Source: Paraburkholderia podalyriae (GTDB lineage Bacteria > Pseudomonadota > Gammaproteobacteria > Burkholderiales > Burkholderiaceae). Taken from it: a DNA stretch of 64,000 bases. Numbering within the stretch: the first letter of the stretch is position 1; the number at the start of each line of letters is the position of its first letter. The stretch covers positions 62,001-126,000 of the forward strand of contig NZ_VZQQ01000006.1 of NCBI RefSeq assembly GCF_014397785.1, read 5' to 3'. This document shows, piece after piece, positions 57,038 to 64,000 of this stretch. The position numbers and the translations under genes were made by a program. The notes beneath the pieces are model-generated. The model did not search any database. It was not told where the DNA came from and saw only the letters and a list, made by a program, of their open reading frames with translations.

Positions 57038-60000
57038 ATGTCCGAGCGAAACGAATCCACCGACCCGCAAGCCCCATCGCAGGTCCGGCATGTGAGCGGA
57101 AGCGACCACATCGTGCTGCGTCGGACGTTGCGCGTGCTCGTCACGCTCGCACTCGTCCTTTATTTCATCGCGACCGGACTGTTTCTGGGTTTGCGCTACG
57201 TGGTGCTGCCGCGCGCCGACTCGTTCCGCCCACGCATCGAAGCCGCGGTCTCCGACAAGCTGCGCACCCAGTTCACGATCGGCCGGCTCGCGCCGCACTG
57301 GAGCGGCTTCCAGCCGGGGCTCGACGTTACGAATCTGGTTATCCGCGACCACGACGGCCGACCCGCGCTGACGATTCCGCACGCCACCGCGACGGTATCC
57401 TGGCGCTCGCTGTGGCAGTTTCATCCCGCGCTGTCGAGCCTGATCGTCGATCAGCCGGACGTGCTGGTGTCGCGCAGTGAGGACGGCGTGCTGTCGGTCG
57501 CGGGCGTGCCGGTGCCGACGCGCCACAGCGGCAACGACGCGCTGTCCACCTGGCTGTTGCGCCAGCAGGCGATCGTCGTGCGCGGCGGCGTGCTGCGCTG
57601 GCGTGACGCGATGCGCAACGAACCCGAACTGGCGCTGCGCGACATCCGCATCGCGATCCTCAATGACGGCCGCGATCACCGCATGGCGCTGCAGGCGCCA
57701 CCCGACGGCCAGGTGCTGAAAGGCCCGCTCGACTTCCGCACGCACTTCCGCCACGCGCCGCTCTCGGCGCTCGGCAAGCCGATAAACTGGAGCGGGCAGG
57801 TGTACATGTCGACGGGCCCGGTCGATCTGCCGACGCTCGCGCGCTACATCCAGTTCCCGATCGAGACGTTCGCCGGCCGCATCGACAATGCAATCTGGAT
57901 CGACTTCAGCGAAGGCCGCATGACCCGGGCGACCGGCCAGTTGAGCGGTTACGACGTCGCGATGCGCGTGCGCCCGACCCAGCCAAAGCTGCTCGTGCCG
58001 ATCACCCACTTTCTGTGGCGCGTCGAGGCAAACGAAGCCGAGTACCGGCTGCAGCTGTCGGACCTGCGGGCCGAGCTCGGCCAGCCGCCGCTCGAAGACG
58101 GCACGCCGCTCACGCGCATCCTGCGCTTCCGGACCCTTGACAGCCGCTACCGGATGGCGTCGCAGCAGCATGGGCAGCTTTTGAGCATCAGCGGCGATCG
58201 CGTCGATCTCGGCATCCTCGCCGAATTCAGCCGCGCGCTGCCGCTGCCGCGGCACTTTCTCAATGAACTCGTGCGCATCAATCCGCGCGGGCTCGTCGCG
58301 AACTACGTGATCGAGGTCGAGCGCGGCAAGCCGGAATCCGGAGAAGTGGGCAGCGACCGTCGGCCGACGGGTGCTGAACCGATCGAGCGTTATCGCTTCA
58401 AGGGCGATCTACAGGGCATCAGCTTCGCCGCCCAGGAGCCGGGGCCGGGCCTGACGCCGCGCGGCCACCCGCGCGCCGGCGTTCCCGGCATCGAAAACCT
58501 GTGGGGCAACGTCGACGCCGATGAAAAAGGTGGCCACGCGAACCTCGATACGACCAACGTGGCGATCACGCTGCCGGGCGTGTTCGACGATCCGCGTCTC
58601 ACGCTCGCGCGTCTGCACGGCCGCGCCGACTGGACGGTGGGCGCGAAGGCGCCGGGCGACACCCGGCCCGCGTTCGCGATCAAGCTCAACGATTTCGGGA
58701 TATCGGACCCCGACGTCGAGGCGACCGCGACCGCGAGCTACAGTAATCCCGGCCACGGCCGCGGCTCGCTCGACCTGAAAGCCGACTTCAAGCGCGCGCA
58801 GGTGACACACATCGCCCGCTATCTGCCGACCGCGGTCAGCGAAAAGCTGCGCGTTTATCTGGGCCACGGCTTGCAGGCTGGCGTGTCGCGTGGCGGCACG
58901 ATCGAAGTGCACGGCGACCTGACCAAGTTCCCCTACGCGCGCGACCCCGACGCCGGCATCTTCCACATCGTCGCGCCGTTCACCGGCGGCAAGTTCGATC
59001 CAACGCCGTTTCCGCCGCGCAATATGCGCAACGGCACGCCAAACGTTTGGCCGCCGCTCGACGGCATCGACGGCGTGTTCGAACTCAAGCAGAATGTGCT
59101 GCGCTTCGACATCGACCGCGGGCGTTACAAGCGCATCGCACTGACCGACGTCAACGGCCACATCGACGACCTCGGCACCAAAGCGTCGAACCTGGTCATT
59201 CAGGGCAACGGCCGCGGCCCCCTCGCCGACATGCTCGACTACGTGAACGGCAGCTCGCTCGGCATCATGGCGCGGCACCAGACCGAAAAGATCCGCGCGG
59301 AAGGGGCCGCGGCGCTCGCGCTGAAGCTGACGATCCCGCGCACGCCGAAGCCGCACGTCGGTGTCGAAGGCGCGCTCGGCTTTCAGAACAATCGCCTGAG
59401 CGTGAACAACGTGCCGCCGCTGTCGCAGCTGACCGGCCGGGTGCGCTTCACCGAGCACACGGCCGAGACCGACCGGCTGTCCGGCCGGTTCCTCGGCGGC
59501 GACGTGCACGCGAACGGCGGCTTGCGTCAGGACGGCGCGTACGCGCTCGCGCTCAACGGCCACATCGCCGTCGATGCCGCGCGCGAGCTGCATCTGCATG
59601 GCCCGGCCGCGCAGGTGCTCACGCACATGCGCGGCAGCGCGCCGTATGCGTTGAACGTCAGCGGCGCGAGGGGCCGCCTGCCGGAAGTCAGCGCCAACTC
59701 GGATCTGAGCGGCCTCGCGCTCGATTTTCCCGCACCGTTCAACAAGCCGGTCGGCACGCCGATGCCGCTGCACTTCTCGGTCAATCCGTCGACGGCGCCC
59801 GGCGAAGCCGGCCTCGAACGCGCCGACCTGACGTTCGGGCCGGTCGCCGCCGCGTATCTGCTGCGCTATCAGCCGAAGGTGCAGCCGAATACGCCACCGG
59901 CCGTCGTGCGCGGCGCGATCGGCGTGAACCGGCCGGCCGATCTGCCGTCCGAGGGCGTGGTGGCCGTGGTCGACGTCAAGGAGTTCAATGCCGACGCCTG

Positions 60001-61300
60001 GCGCGCGCTCGCCGCGCAGTTGCGCGGGGGCGCGGCCGGGGCGAATGGCGTGAACGGCGGGGCGAACGGCGGCAGTACCGCCAGCGGCGCCACCAACACG
60101 AGCAACGCGGCCACCCCCGCCGCCGCGCCCAATCCGATGCTCACGCAGTTCCTGCCGAATCGCTTCGCGCTGCACATCGACACGCTGACGCTGCTCAAGC
60201 GCCACTGGGACAACGTGATCGTCGGTGCGTCGCACGCGGACCGCACGTGGCAGGCGAACATCGCGTCGAATCAGGTGTCCGGCCACGTGTCGTGGCTGCC
60301 GGGCGCGACCCGCGAATCGCCGGGCGAGCTGCAGGCGCGCTTTGCGCGCCTCGTGATTCCGTCGGTCGCGGACAAGGACCTGCTCGGCCCGGCGATGTCG
60401 GCGCCGGCGCTGAACATGCCGTCGATCGATATGGTCGTGGACGAGCTGATCGTGCACGATCGCAACGTGGGCCGGCTCGAGGTCGACGCTCACAACTTCG
60501 ACGAGAACGGCGTGCCGGTCTGGCAGCTCGACAAGCTCGATGTGACGAACCCGACCGCGACGCTCACCGCGACCGCGAACTGGCGCACGTCGACCGGGCT
60601 GGCCACCTCGGCCGACGAAGCCACGCCGCGCCGCACCGTGTTCGATTTCAAGCTCGACATCAAGGATGCCGGCGCAATGCTGGATCGCCTCGGTCTGCCG
60701 AGGACGCTCAGGAGCGGCAGCGGCTCGATCGCCGGCAAGGCGGTGTGGCAAGGCGGCCCGACCACGATCGACTATTCGACGCTGAACGGCAATCTCGCGC
60801 TCGATCTGCGCCACGGCCAGATCCTGAAGGTCGATCCAGGCGTCGCGACACTGCTCGGCGTGCTGAGCCTGCAAAGCCTCGCACGCATCGCCACGCTCGA
60901 TTTCCGCGACGTGATCGGCGAGGGCCTGCCGTTTTCGAGCGTGACCGGGACCGCGCAGATTCATGACGGCATCGCCCGCATCGACGACTTCAGAATGGTG
61001 ACCGCGCCGGCGCGCGCCGAGATGGTGGGCTCGGTCGACATCGCGCAGAAGAGCCAGGATCTGCACCTGCACGTGGTGCCGACCGTCAGCGCCGGCTCGG
61101 CGGTGATCGCGGCGGCGATCGTCAATCCGTTGATCGGCCTCGGCGCACTGATCGCCGATCTCGCGCTCACGCACGGGGTGTCGCAAGTGTTCGCACGCGA
61201 CTACGCGATCACCGGCTCGTGGTCGAAACCGCACGTCCAGCGGGTGACGACCGAACGGGGTAAGATTGACGCTCCGGCTTCGTCCGTGGAAGCGCACTGA
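57038..61300 (+). CDS. yhdP: YhdP-family (AsmA-like) envelope protein
   Basis: A 1420-residue protein of the AsmA-like group, thought to form hydrophobic grooves carrying phospholipid from the inner to the outer membrane. One N-terminal membrane anchor at about residues 30-55 (RVLVTLALVLYFIATGLFLGLRYVVLP) is followed by a very long beta-rich periplasmic part. A Gly/Asn/Ser/Thr linker (GVNGGANGGSTASGATNTSN) is at about residues 1005-1025. The C-terminal DUF3971/AsmA end shows GAVIAAAIVNPLIGL-like sequence (AVIAAAIVNPLIGLGALI). Divergent from glnE. Confidence 0.9.
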   Translation: MSERNESTDPQAPSQVRHVSGSDHIVLRRTLRVLVTLALVLYFIATGLFLGLRYVVLPRADSFRPRIEAAVSDKLRTQFTIGRLAPHWSGFQPGLDVTNLVIRDHDGRPALTIPHATATVSWRSLWQFHPALSSLIVDQPDVLVSRSEDGVLSVAGVPVPTRHSGNDALSTWLLRQQAIVVRGGVLRWRDAMRNEPELALRDIRIAILNDGRDHRMALQAPPDGQVLKGPLDFRTHFRHAPLSALGKPINWSGQVYMSTGPVDLPTLARYIQFPIETFAGRIDNAIWIDFSEGRMTRATGQLSGYDVAMRVRPTQPKLLVPITHFLWRVEANEAEYRLQLSDLRAELGQPPLEDGTPLTRILRFRTLDSRYRMASQQHGQLLSISGDRVDLGILAEFSRALPLPRHFLNELVRINPRGLVANYVIEVERGKPESGEVGSDRRPTGAEPIERYRFKGDLQGISFAAQEPGPGLTPRGHPRAGVPGIENLWGNVDADEKGGHANLDTTNVAITLPGVFDDPRLTLARLHGRADWTVGAKAPGDTRPAFAIKLNDFGISDPDVEATATASYSNPGHGRGSLDLKADFKRAQVTHIARYLPTAVSEKLRVYLGHGLQAGVSRGGTIEVHGDLTKFPYARDPDAGIFHIVAPFTGGKFDPTPFPPRNMRNGTPNVWPPLDGIDGVFELKQNVLRFDIDRGRYKRIALTDVNGHIDDLGTKASNLVIQGNGRGPLADMLDYVNGSSLGIMARHQTEKIRAEGAAALALKLTIPRTPKPHVGVEGALGFQNNRLSVNNVPPLSQLTGRVRFTEHTAETDRLSGRFLGGDVHANGGLRQDGAYALALNGHIAVDAARELHLHGPAAQVLTHMRGSAPYALNVSGARGRLPEVSANSDLSGLALDFPAPFNKPVGTPMPLHFSVNPSTAPGEAGLERADLTFGPVAAAYLLRYQPKVQPNTPPAVVRGAIGVNRPADLPSEGVVAVVDVKEFNADAWRALAAQLRGGAAGANGVNGGANGGSTASGATNTSNAATPAAAPNPMLTQFLPNRFALHIDTLTLLKRHWDNVIVGASHADRTWQANIASNQVSGHVSWLPGATRESPGELQARFARLVIPSVADKDLLGPAMSAPALNMPSIDMVVDELIVHDRNVGRLEVDAHNFDENGVPVWQLDKLDVTNPTATLTATANWRTSTGLATSADEATPRRTVFDFKLDIKDAGAMLDRLGLPRTLRSGSGSIAGKAVWQGGPTTIDYSTLNGNLALDLRHGQILKVDPGVATLLGVLSLQSLARIATLDFRDVIGEGLPFSSVTGTAQIHDGIARIDDFRMVTAPARAEMVGSVDIAQKSQDLHLHVVPTVSAGSAVIAAAIVNPLIGLGALIADLALTHGVSQVFARDYAITGSWSKPHVQRVTTERGKIDAPASSVEAH

Positions 61301-61452
61301 GCTTTGGTTTCCCGGCGCCGCTATCGCGAATTACGCGGCCGCTCGTGCCACTTCGTCGAATCAATGCGCCAACTGGGCCGAGCCAGCCCACAATCATGCA
61401 TGCGGCGCCGCGCATCGCGCCGCCGCCCTGCCGGGAGCCTTTCGACACGCTC

Positions 61453-62316
61453 ATGAGCGAAACACACATCTCTCCTTCTCCGCCCGCCGATGCATCGGGC
61501 GGGCCATTGGCCAGCTCCTTCCGGGTCGCCGCGCTGCAGATGGTCAGCACGCCGGATCGCGATCGCAATCTCGCCGACGCACAGCGCCTAATCGCCGAAG
61601 CCGCCGCCGACGGCGCGCAACTCGTGCTGCTTCCCGAGTATTTCTGCTTCATGGGCTTCAAGGACACCGACAAGCTCGCCGTGCGCGAGCCGCATCGGGA
61701 TGGCCCGATCCAGCGCTTTCTCGCCGACGCCGCGCGCCGCCACCAGATCTGGGTGATCGGCGGCACGCTGCCGCTGAATGCGCCGGAGGCATCGCGCGTG
61801 CTGAACACGACGCTCGTGTTCGACCCGCTCGGCAACGAAGCCGCGCGCTACGACAAGATCCACCTGTTCAACTTCGAAAAGGGCGAAGAATCGTTCGACG
61901 AAGCGCGCACGATTCGGCCCGGCACCGCGGTGCAAGGTTTCCAGGCGCCGTTCGGCCGGGTCGGCCTGTCGGTCTGCTACGATCTGCGCTTTCCCGAGCT
62001 GTACCGGCGCCTGGGCGACTGCGCGCTGATCGTGGTGCCGTCCGCGTTTACCTACACGACCGGCCGCTCGCATTGGGAGCTGCTGCTGCGCACCCGCGCG
62101 ATCGAAAATCAGTGCTACGTGCTCGCCGCGGCGCAAGGCGGCAAACACGAGAACGGCCGCCGCACCTGGGGCCACAGCATGTTGATCGACCCGTGGGGCG
62201 AGATCGTCGCGGTGCGCGACGAGGGCGCCGGCGTGGTTGCGGGCAACCTCGAACGCGCGCGCATCGACGAAGTGCGGCAGAGCCTGCCGGCATGGCGTCA
62301 TCGCGTGCTGAGCTGA
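61453..62316 (+). CDS. Nit-family carbon-nitrogen hydrolase (deaminated-glutathione amidase-like)
   Basis: A 287-residue omega-amidase/Nit1-type enzyme. The Glu-Lys-Cys triad appears in LLPEYFCFMG, YDKIHLFNFEKG and VGLSVCYDLRFPELYR. Nit1 homologues remove deaminated glutathione, a repair function, and that is the likeliest role; nitrilase activity is less likely. The open frame starts earlier, but the ATG at 61453 matches the conserved length. tldD follows 87 bp later. Confidence 0.88.
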   Translation: MSETHISPSPPADASGGPLASSFRVAALQMVSTPDRDRNLADAQRLIAEAAADGAQLVLLPEYFCFMGFKDTDKLAVREPHRDGPIQRFLADAARRHQIWVIGGTLPLNAPEASRVLNTTLVFDPLGNEAARYDKIHLFNFEKGEESFDEARTIRPGTAVQGFQAPFGRVGLSVCYDLRFPELYRRLGDCALIVVPSAFTYTTGRSHWELLLRTRAIENQCYVLAAAQGGKHENGRRTWGHSMLIDPWGEIVAVRDEGAGVVAGNLERARIDEVRQSLPAWRHRVLS

Positions 62317-62403
62317 AACCGACATTGAAACTGCGGCGCCTGCCACGCATATAGCGACGCAGGCGCTCCCCGACCCCTCCGTATCGAGCAGAACATACTT
62401 CGC

Positions 62404-63870
62404 ATGAACATCATCGAACCCGGTATCCGTAATCTCGCCGCCGCCAAGGACATCCTCCTCACGCCCTATGGTCTCGACGAGTCGCTGCTCACGCGCACGC
62501 TCGCCGAAATCTTCACGCACCGCGTCGACTACGCGGACCTCTACTTTCAGGCCACCCGCAGCGAAGCGTGGAGTCTCGAGGAAGGCATCGTGAAGTCGGG
62601 CAGCTTCAGCATCGATCAGGGCGTCGGCGTGCGCGCCGTGTCGGGCGAGCGCACCGCGTTCGCGTACTCGGACGACCTGTCGCCCGAAGCGATCCGCCAG
62701 GCGGCCATCGCCACGCGCGCGATCGCCAGGGCGGGCGGCGGCAAGCAGAAGATCAAGGTGGCGTCGTCGCTGACCGGCATCGCCGGGCGCGATCTGTACC
62801 TGCCGTCCGATCCGCTGCATTCGCTCGACGCCACCGCGAAGGTCAAGCTGCTCGAGCGCATCGAGCAGATGGCGCGCGGCCGCGACCCGCGCATCCAGCA
62901 GGTGATGGCGGGTCTTGCCGGCGAATACGACGTGGTGCTCGTCGCGCGCAGCGACGGCGGCTTCGCGGCCGACATCCGGCCGCTGGTGCGCGTGTCGGTG
63001 ACGGTGATCGCCGAGCAGAACGGCCGCCGCGAAATCGGCAGCGGCGGCGGCGGCGGGCGTTTCGACTACGGCTATTTCACCGATGAAGTGCTGTCGCGCT
63101 ACGTCGACGACGCGGTACACGCCGCGCTCGTCAATCTCGACGCGCGCCCGGCACCGGCCGGCGCAATGACCGTCGTGCTCGGGCCGGGCTGGCCCGGCGT
63201 GCTGCTGCACGAGGCGATCGGCCACGGGCTCGAGGGCGACTTCAACCGCAAGGGGTCGTCGGCATTCGCGGGACGCATCGGCGAGCAGGTCGCCGCGAAG
63301 GGCGTCACCGTGGTCGACGACGGCACGCTGCCGAACCGCCGCGGCTCGCTCAATATCGACGACGAAGGCAATCCGACGCAGTGCACGACGCTGATCGAGG
63401 ACGGCATCCTGAAGGGCTACCTCCAGGACACGCTGAATGCGCGTCTGATGAAAATGCCGGTCACCGGCAACGCACGGCGCGAATCGTACGCGGCGCTGCC
63501 GATGCCGCGCATGACCAACACGTACATGCTCAACGGCGACAAGGACCCGCAAGAAATCCTCGCGTCCGTGAAGAACGGCCTGTATGCGGTGAATTTCGGC
63601 GGCGGTCAGGTCGACATCACGAACGGAAAGTTCGTATTCTCGGCCTCGGAGGCGTACATGATCGAGAACGGCAAGATCACGTATCCCGTCAAAGGCGCGA
63701 CGCTGATCGGCAGCGGCCCGGAATCGCTTAAGTACGTCACGATGATCGGCAACGACATGAAGCTCGATTCCGGCGTCGGCGTGTGCGGCAAGGAAGGCCA
63801 GAGCGTGCCGGTGGGCGTCGGTCAGCCGACGCTGCGCATCGAGCGGATGACGGTCGGCGGTACGGCCTGA
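62404..63870 (+). CDS. tldD: metalloprotease TldD
   Basis: A 488-residue zinc protease acting with TldE/PmbA on unfolded or modified peptides, as in microcin B17 and CcdA processing. The active-site motif HEAIGHGLEGDF (HExxxH) is near residue 270. N-terminal YADLYFQATRSEAWSLEEGIVKSGSFSIDQGVGVRAV and the C-terminal GKITYPVKGATLIGSG complete the family pattern. No pmbA is adjacent. A strong hairpin follows. Confidence 0.95.
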   Translation: MNIIEPGIRNLAAAKDILLTPYGLDESLLTRTLAEIFTHRVDYADLYFQATRSEAWSLEEGIVKSGSFSIDQGVGVRAVSGERTAFAYSDDLSPEAIRQAAIATRAIARAGGGKQKIKVASSLTGIAGRDLYLPSDPLHSLDATAKVKLLERIEQMARGRDPRIQQVMAGLAGEYDVVLVARSDGGFAADIRPLVRVSVTVIAEQNGRREIGSGGGGGRFDYGYFTDEVLSRYVDDAVHAALVNLDARPAPAGAMTVVLGPGWPGVLLHEAIGHGLEGDFNRKGSSAFAGRIGEQVAAKGVTVVDDGTLPNRRGSLNIDDEGNPTQCTTLIEDGILKGYLQDTLNARLMKMPVTGNARRESYAALPMPRMTNTYMLNGDKDPQEILASVKNGLYAVNFGGGQVDITNGKFVFSASEAYMIENGKITYPVKGATLIGSGPESLKYVTMIGNDMKLDSGVGVCGKEGQSVPVGVGQPTLRIERMTVGGTA

Positions 63871-63883
63871 TTGCGCGACTGAT

Positions 63884-63916
63884 GCACGCTTCGCGCACGC
63901 AAGTCGCGAAGCGTGC
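63884..63916 (+). terminator. hairpin terminator after tldD
   Basis: GCACGCTTCGCG (63884-63895) pairs perfectly with CGCGAAGCGTGC (63905-63916) around a 9-base loop, followed by T-rich sequence, 14 bp after the tldD stop. The remaining bases to 64000 hold no gene. Confidence 0.75.
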
Positions 63917-64000
63917 GGATTTTCCGCATTTTTCGATGCCCCGGCTTGTCAGCCGAGCTTGTACCGGGTTATAAAGGCACTCACCTTTTTTGATCAGCGA

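Noticed and set aside
58409-61297. A 960-codon minus-strand frame across yhdP
   Set aside because: Shadow of yhdP in GC-rich DNA; no conserved motif or ribosome site.

Overview
The window is high-GC, densely coded proteobacterial chromosome. Gene content and order point to Burkholderiaceae, most likely Paraburkholderia or a close relative. The evidence is the hmgA-fahA pair, nrdR-glyA beside a minor-pilin operon, the complete ybgC-tolQRAB-pal-cpoB cluster, purM/hda/pcnB/folK/panB, a grpE-dnaK-dnaJ-pabB run, and hrcA/nadK/recN. It is mainly core chromosome. No insertion sequence, prophage, CRISPR array or rRNA was seen.

Layout. 1-5.9 kb: tyrosine/homogentisate catabolism (fahA partial, hmgA), a degenerate EAL protein, an IclR regulator divergent from glutaryl-CoA dehydrogenase, and a 1-Cys peroxiredoxin. 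6.2-7.6 kb: a three-gene envelope/stress set (DUF883, YqjE-like, basic hypothetical). 7.7-10.6 kb: five minor pilins on the minus strand, joined by ATGA overlaps except the last. 10.8-13.8 kb: nrdR, glyA and ydfG. 13.9-19.5 kb: the Tol-Pal operon. 19.7-21.6 kb: tRNA-Lys with a consensus promoter, then a beta-propeller gene that has lost its signal-peptide end. 21.8-23.1 kb: a DUF1488-like gene and a small outer-membrane protein. 23.2-30 kb: the most accessory-looking region, a LysR-controlled catabolic cluster (PdxA-like dehydrogenase, enolase-superfamily dehydratase, MFS importer, cytosolic propeller, COG3618 amidohydrolase) for an unidentified substrate, probably a sugar acid or lactone. 30-35 kb: MscS channel, DedA protein, mutL, miaA. 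35-43.6 kb: purM, hda, HAD phosphatase, pcnB, folK, deoxynucleoside kinase, panB, and a pabB-pabC fusion. 43.6-51 kb: dnaJ, dnaK, grpE, Hsp15, ferrochelatase and hrcA. 51.2-63.9 kb: nadK, recN, glnE, a YhdP/AsmA-like giant, a Nit-family amidase and tldD.

How the genes work together. The Tol-Pal set forms the envelope constriction machine. grpE-dnaK-dnaJ, Hsp15 and hrcA form a heat-shock block, and a near-consensus sigma-32 promoter lies before grpE. folK and the pabB-pabC fusion serve folate synthesis, glyA supplies one-carbon units, and panB supplies pantothenate. Five genes (ybgC, mutL, the HAD gene, hrcA, nadK) have a -10 box 6-8 bp before the start codon, which suggests leaderless mRNAs.

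The best candidate for an undescribed system is the 23.2-30 kb cluster. Its enzymes carry unusual active-site residues, and a 19-codon ORF is translationally coupled to the first gene.
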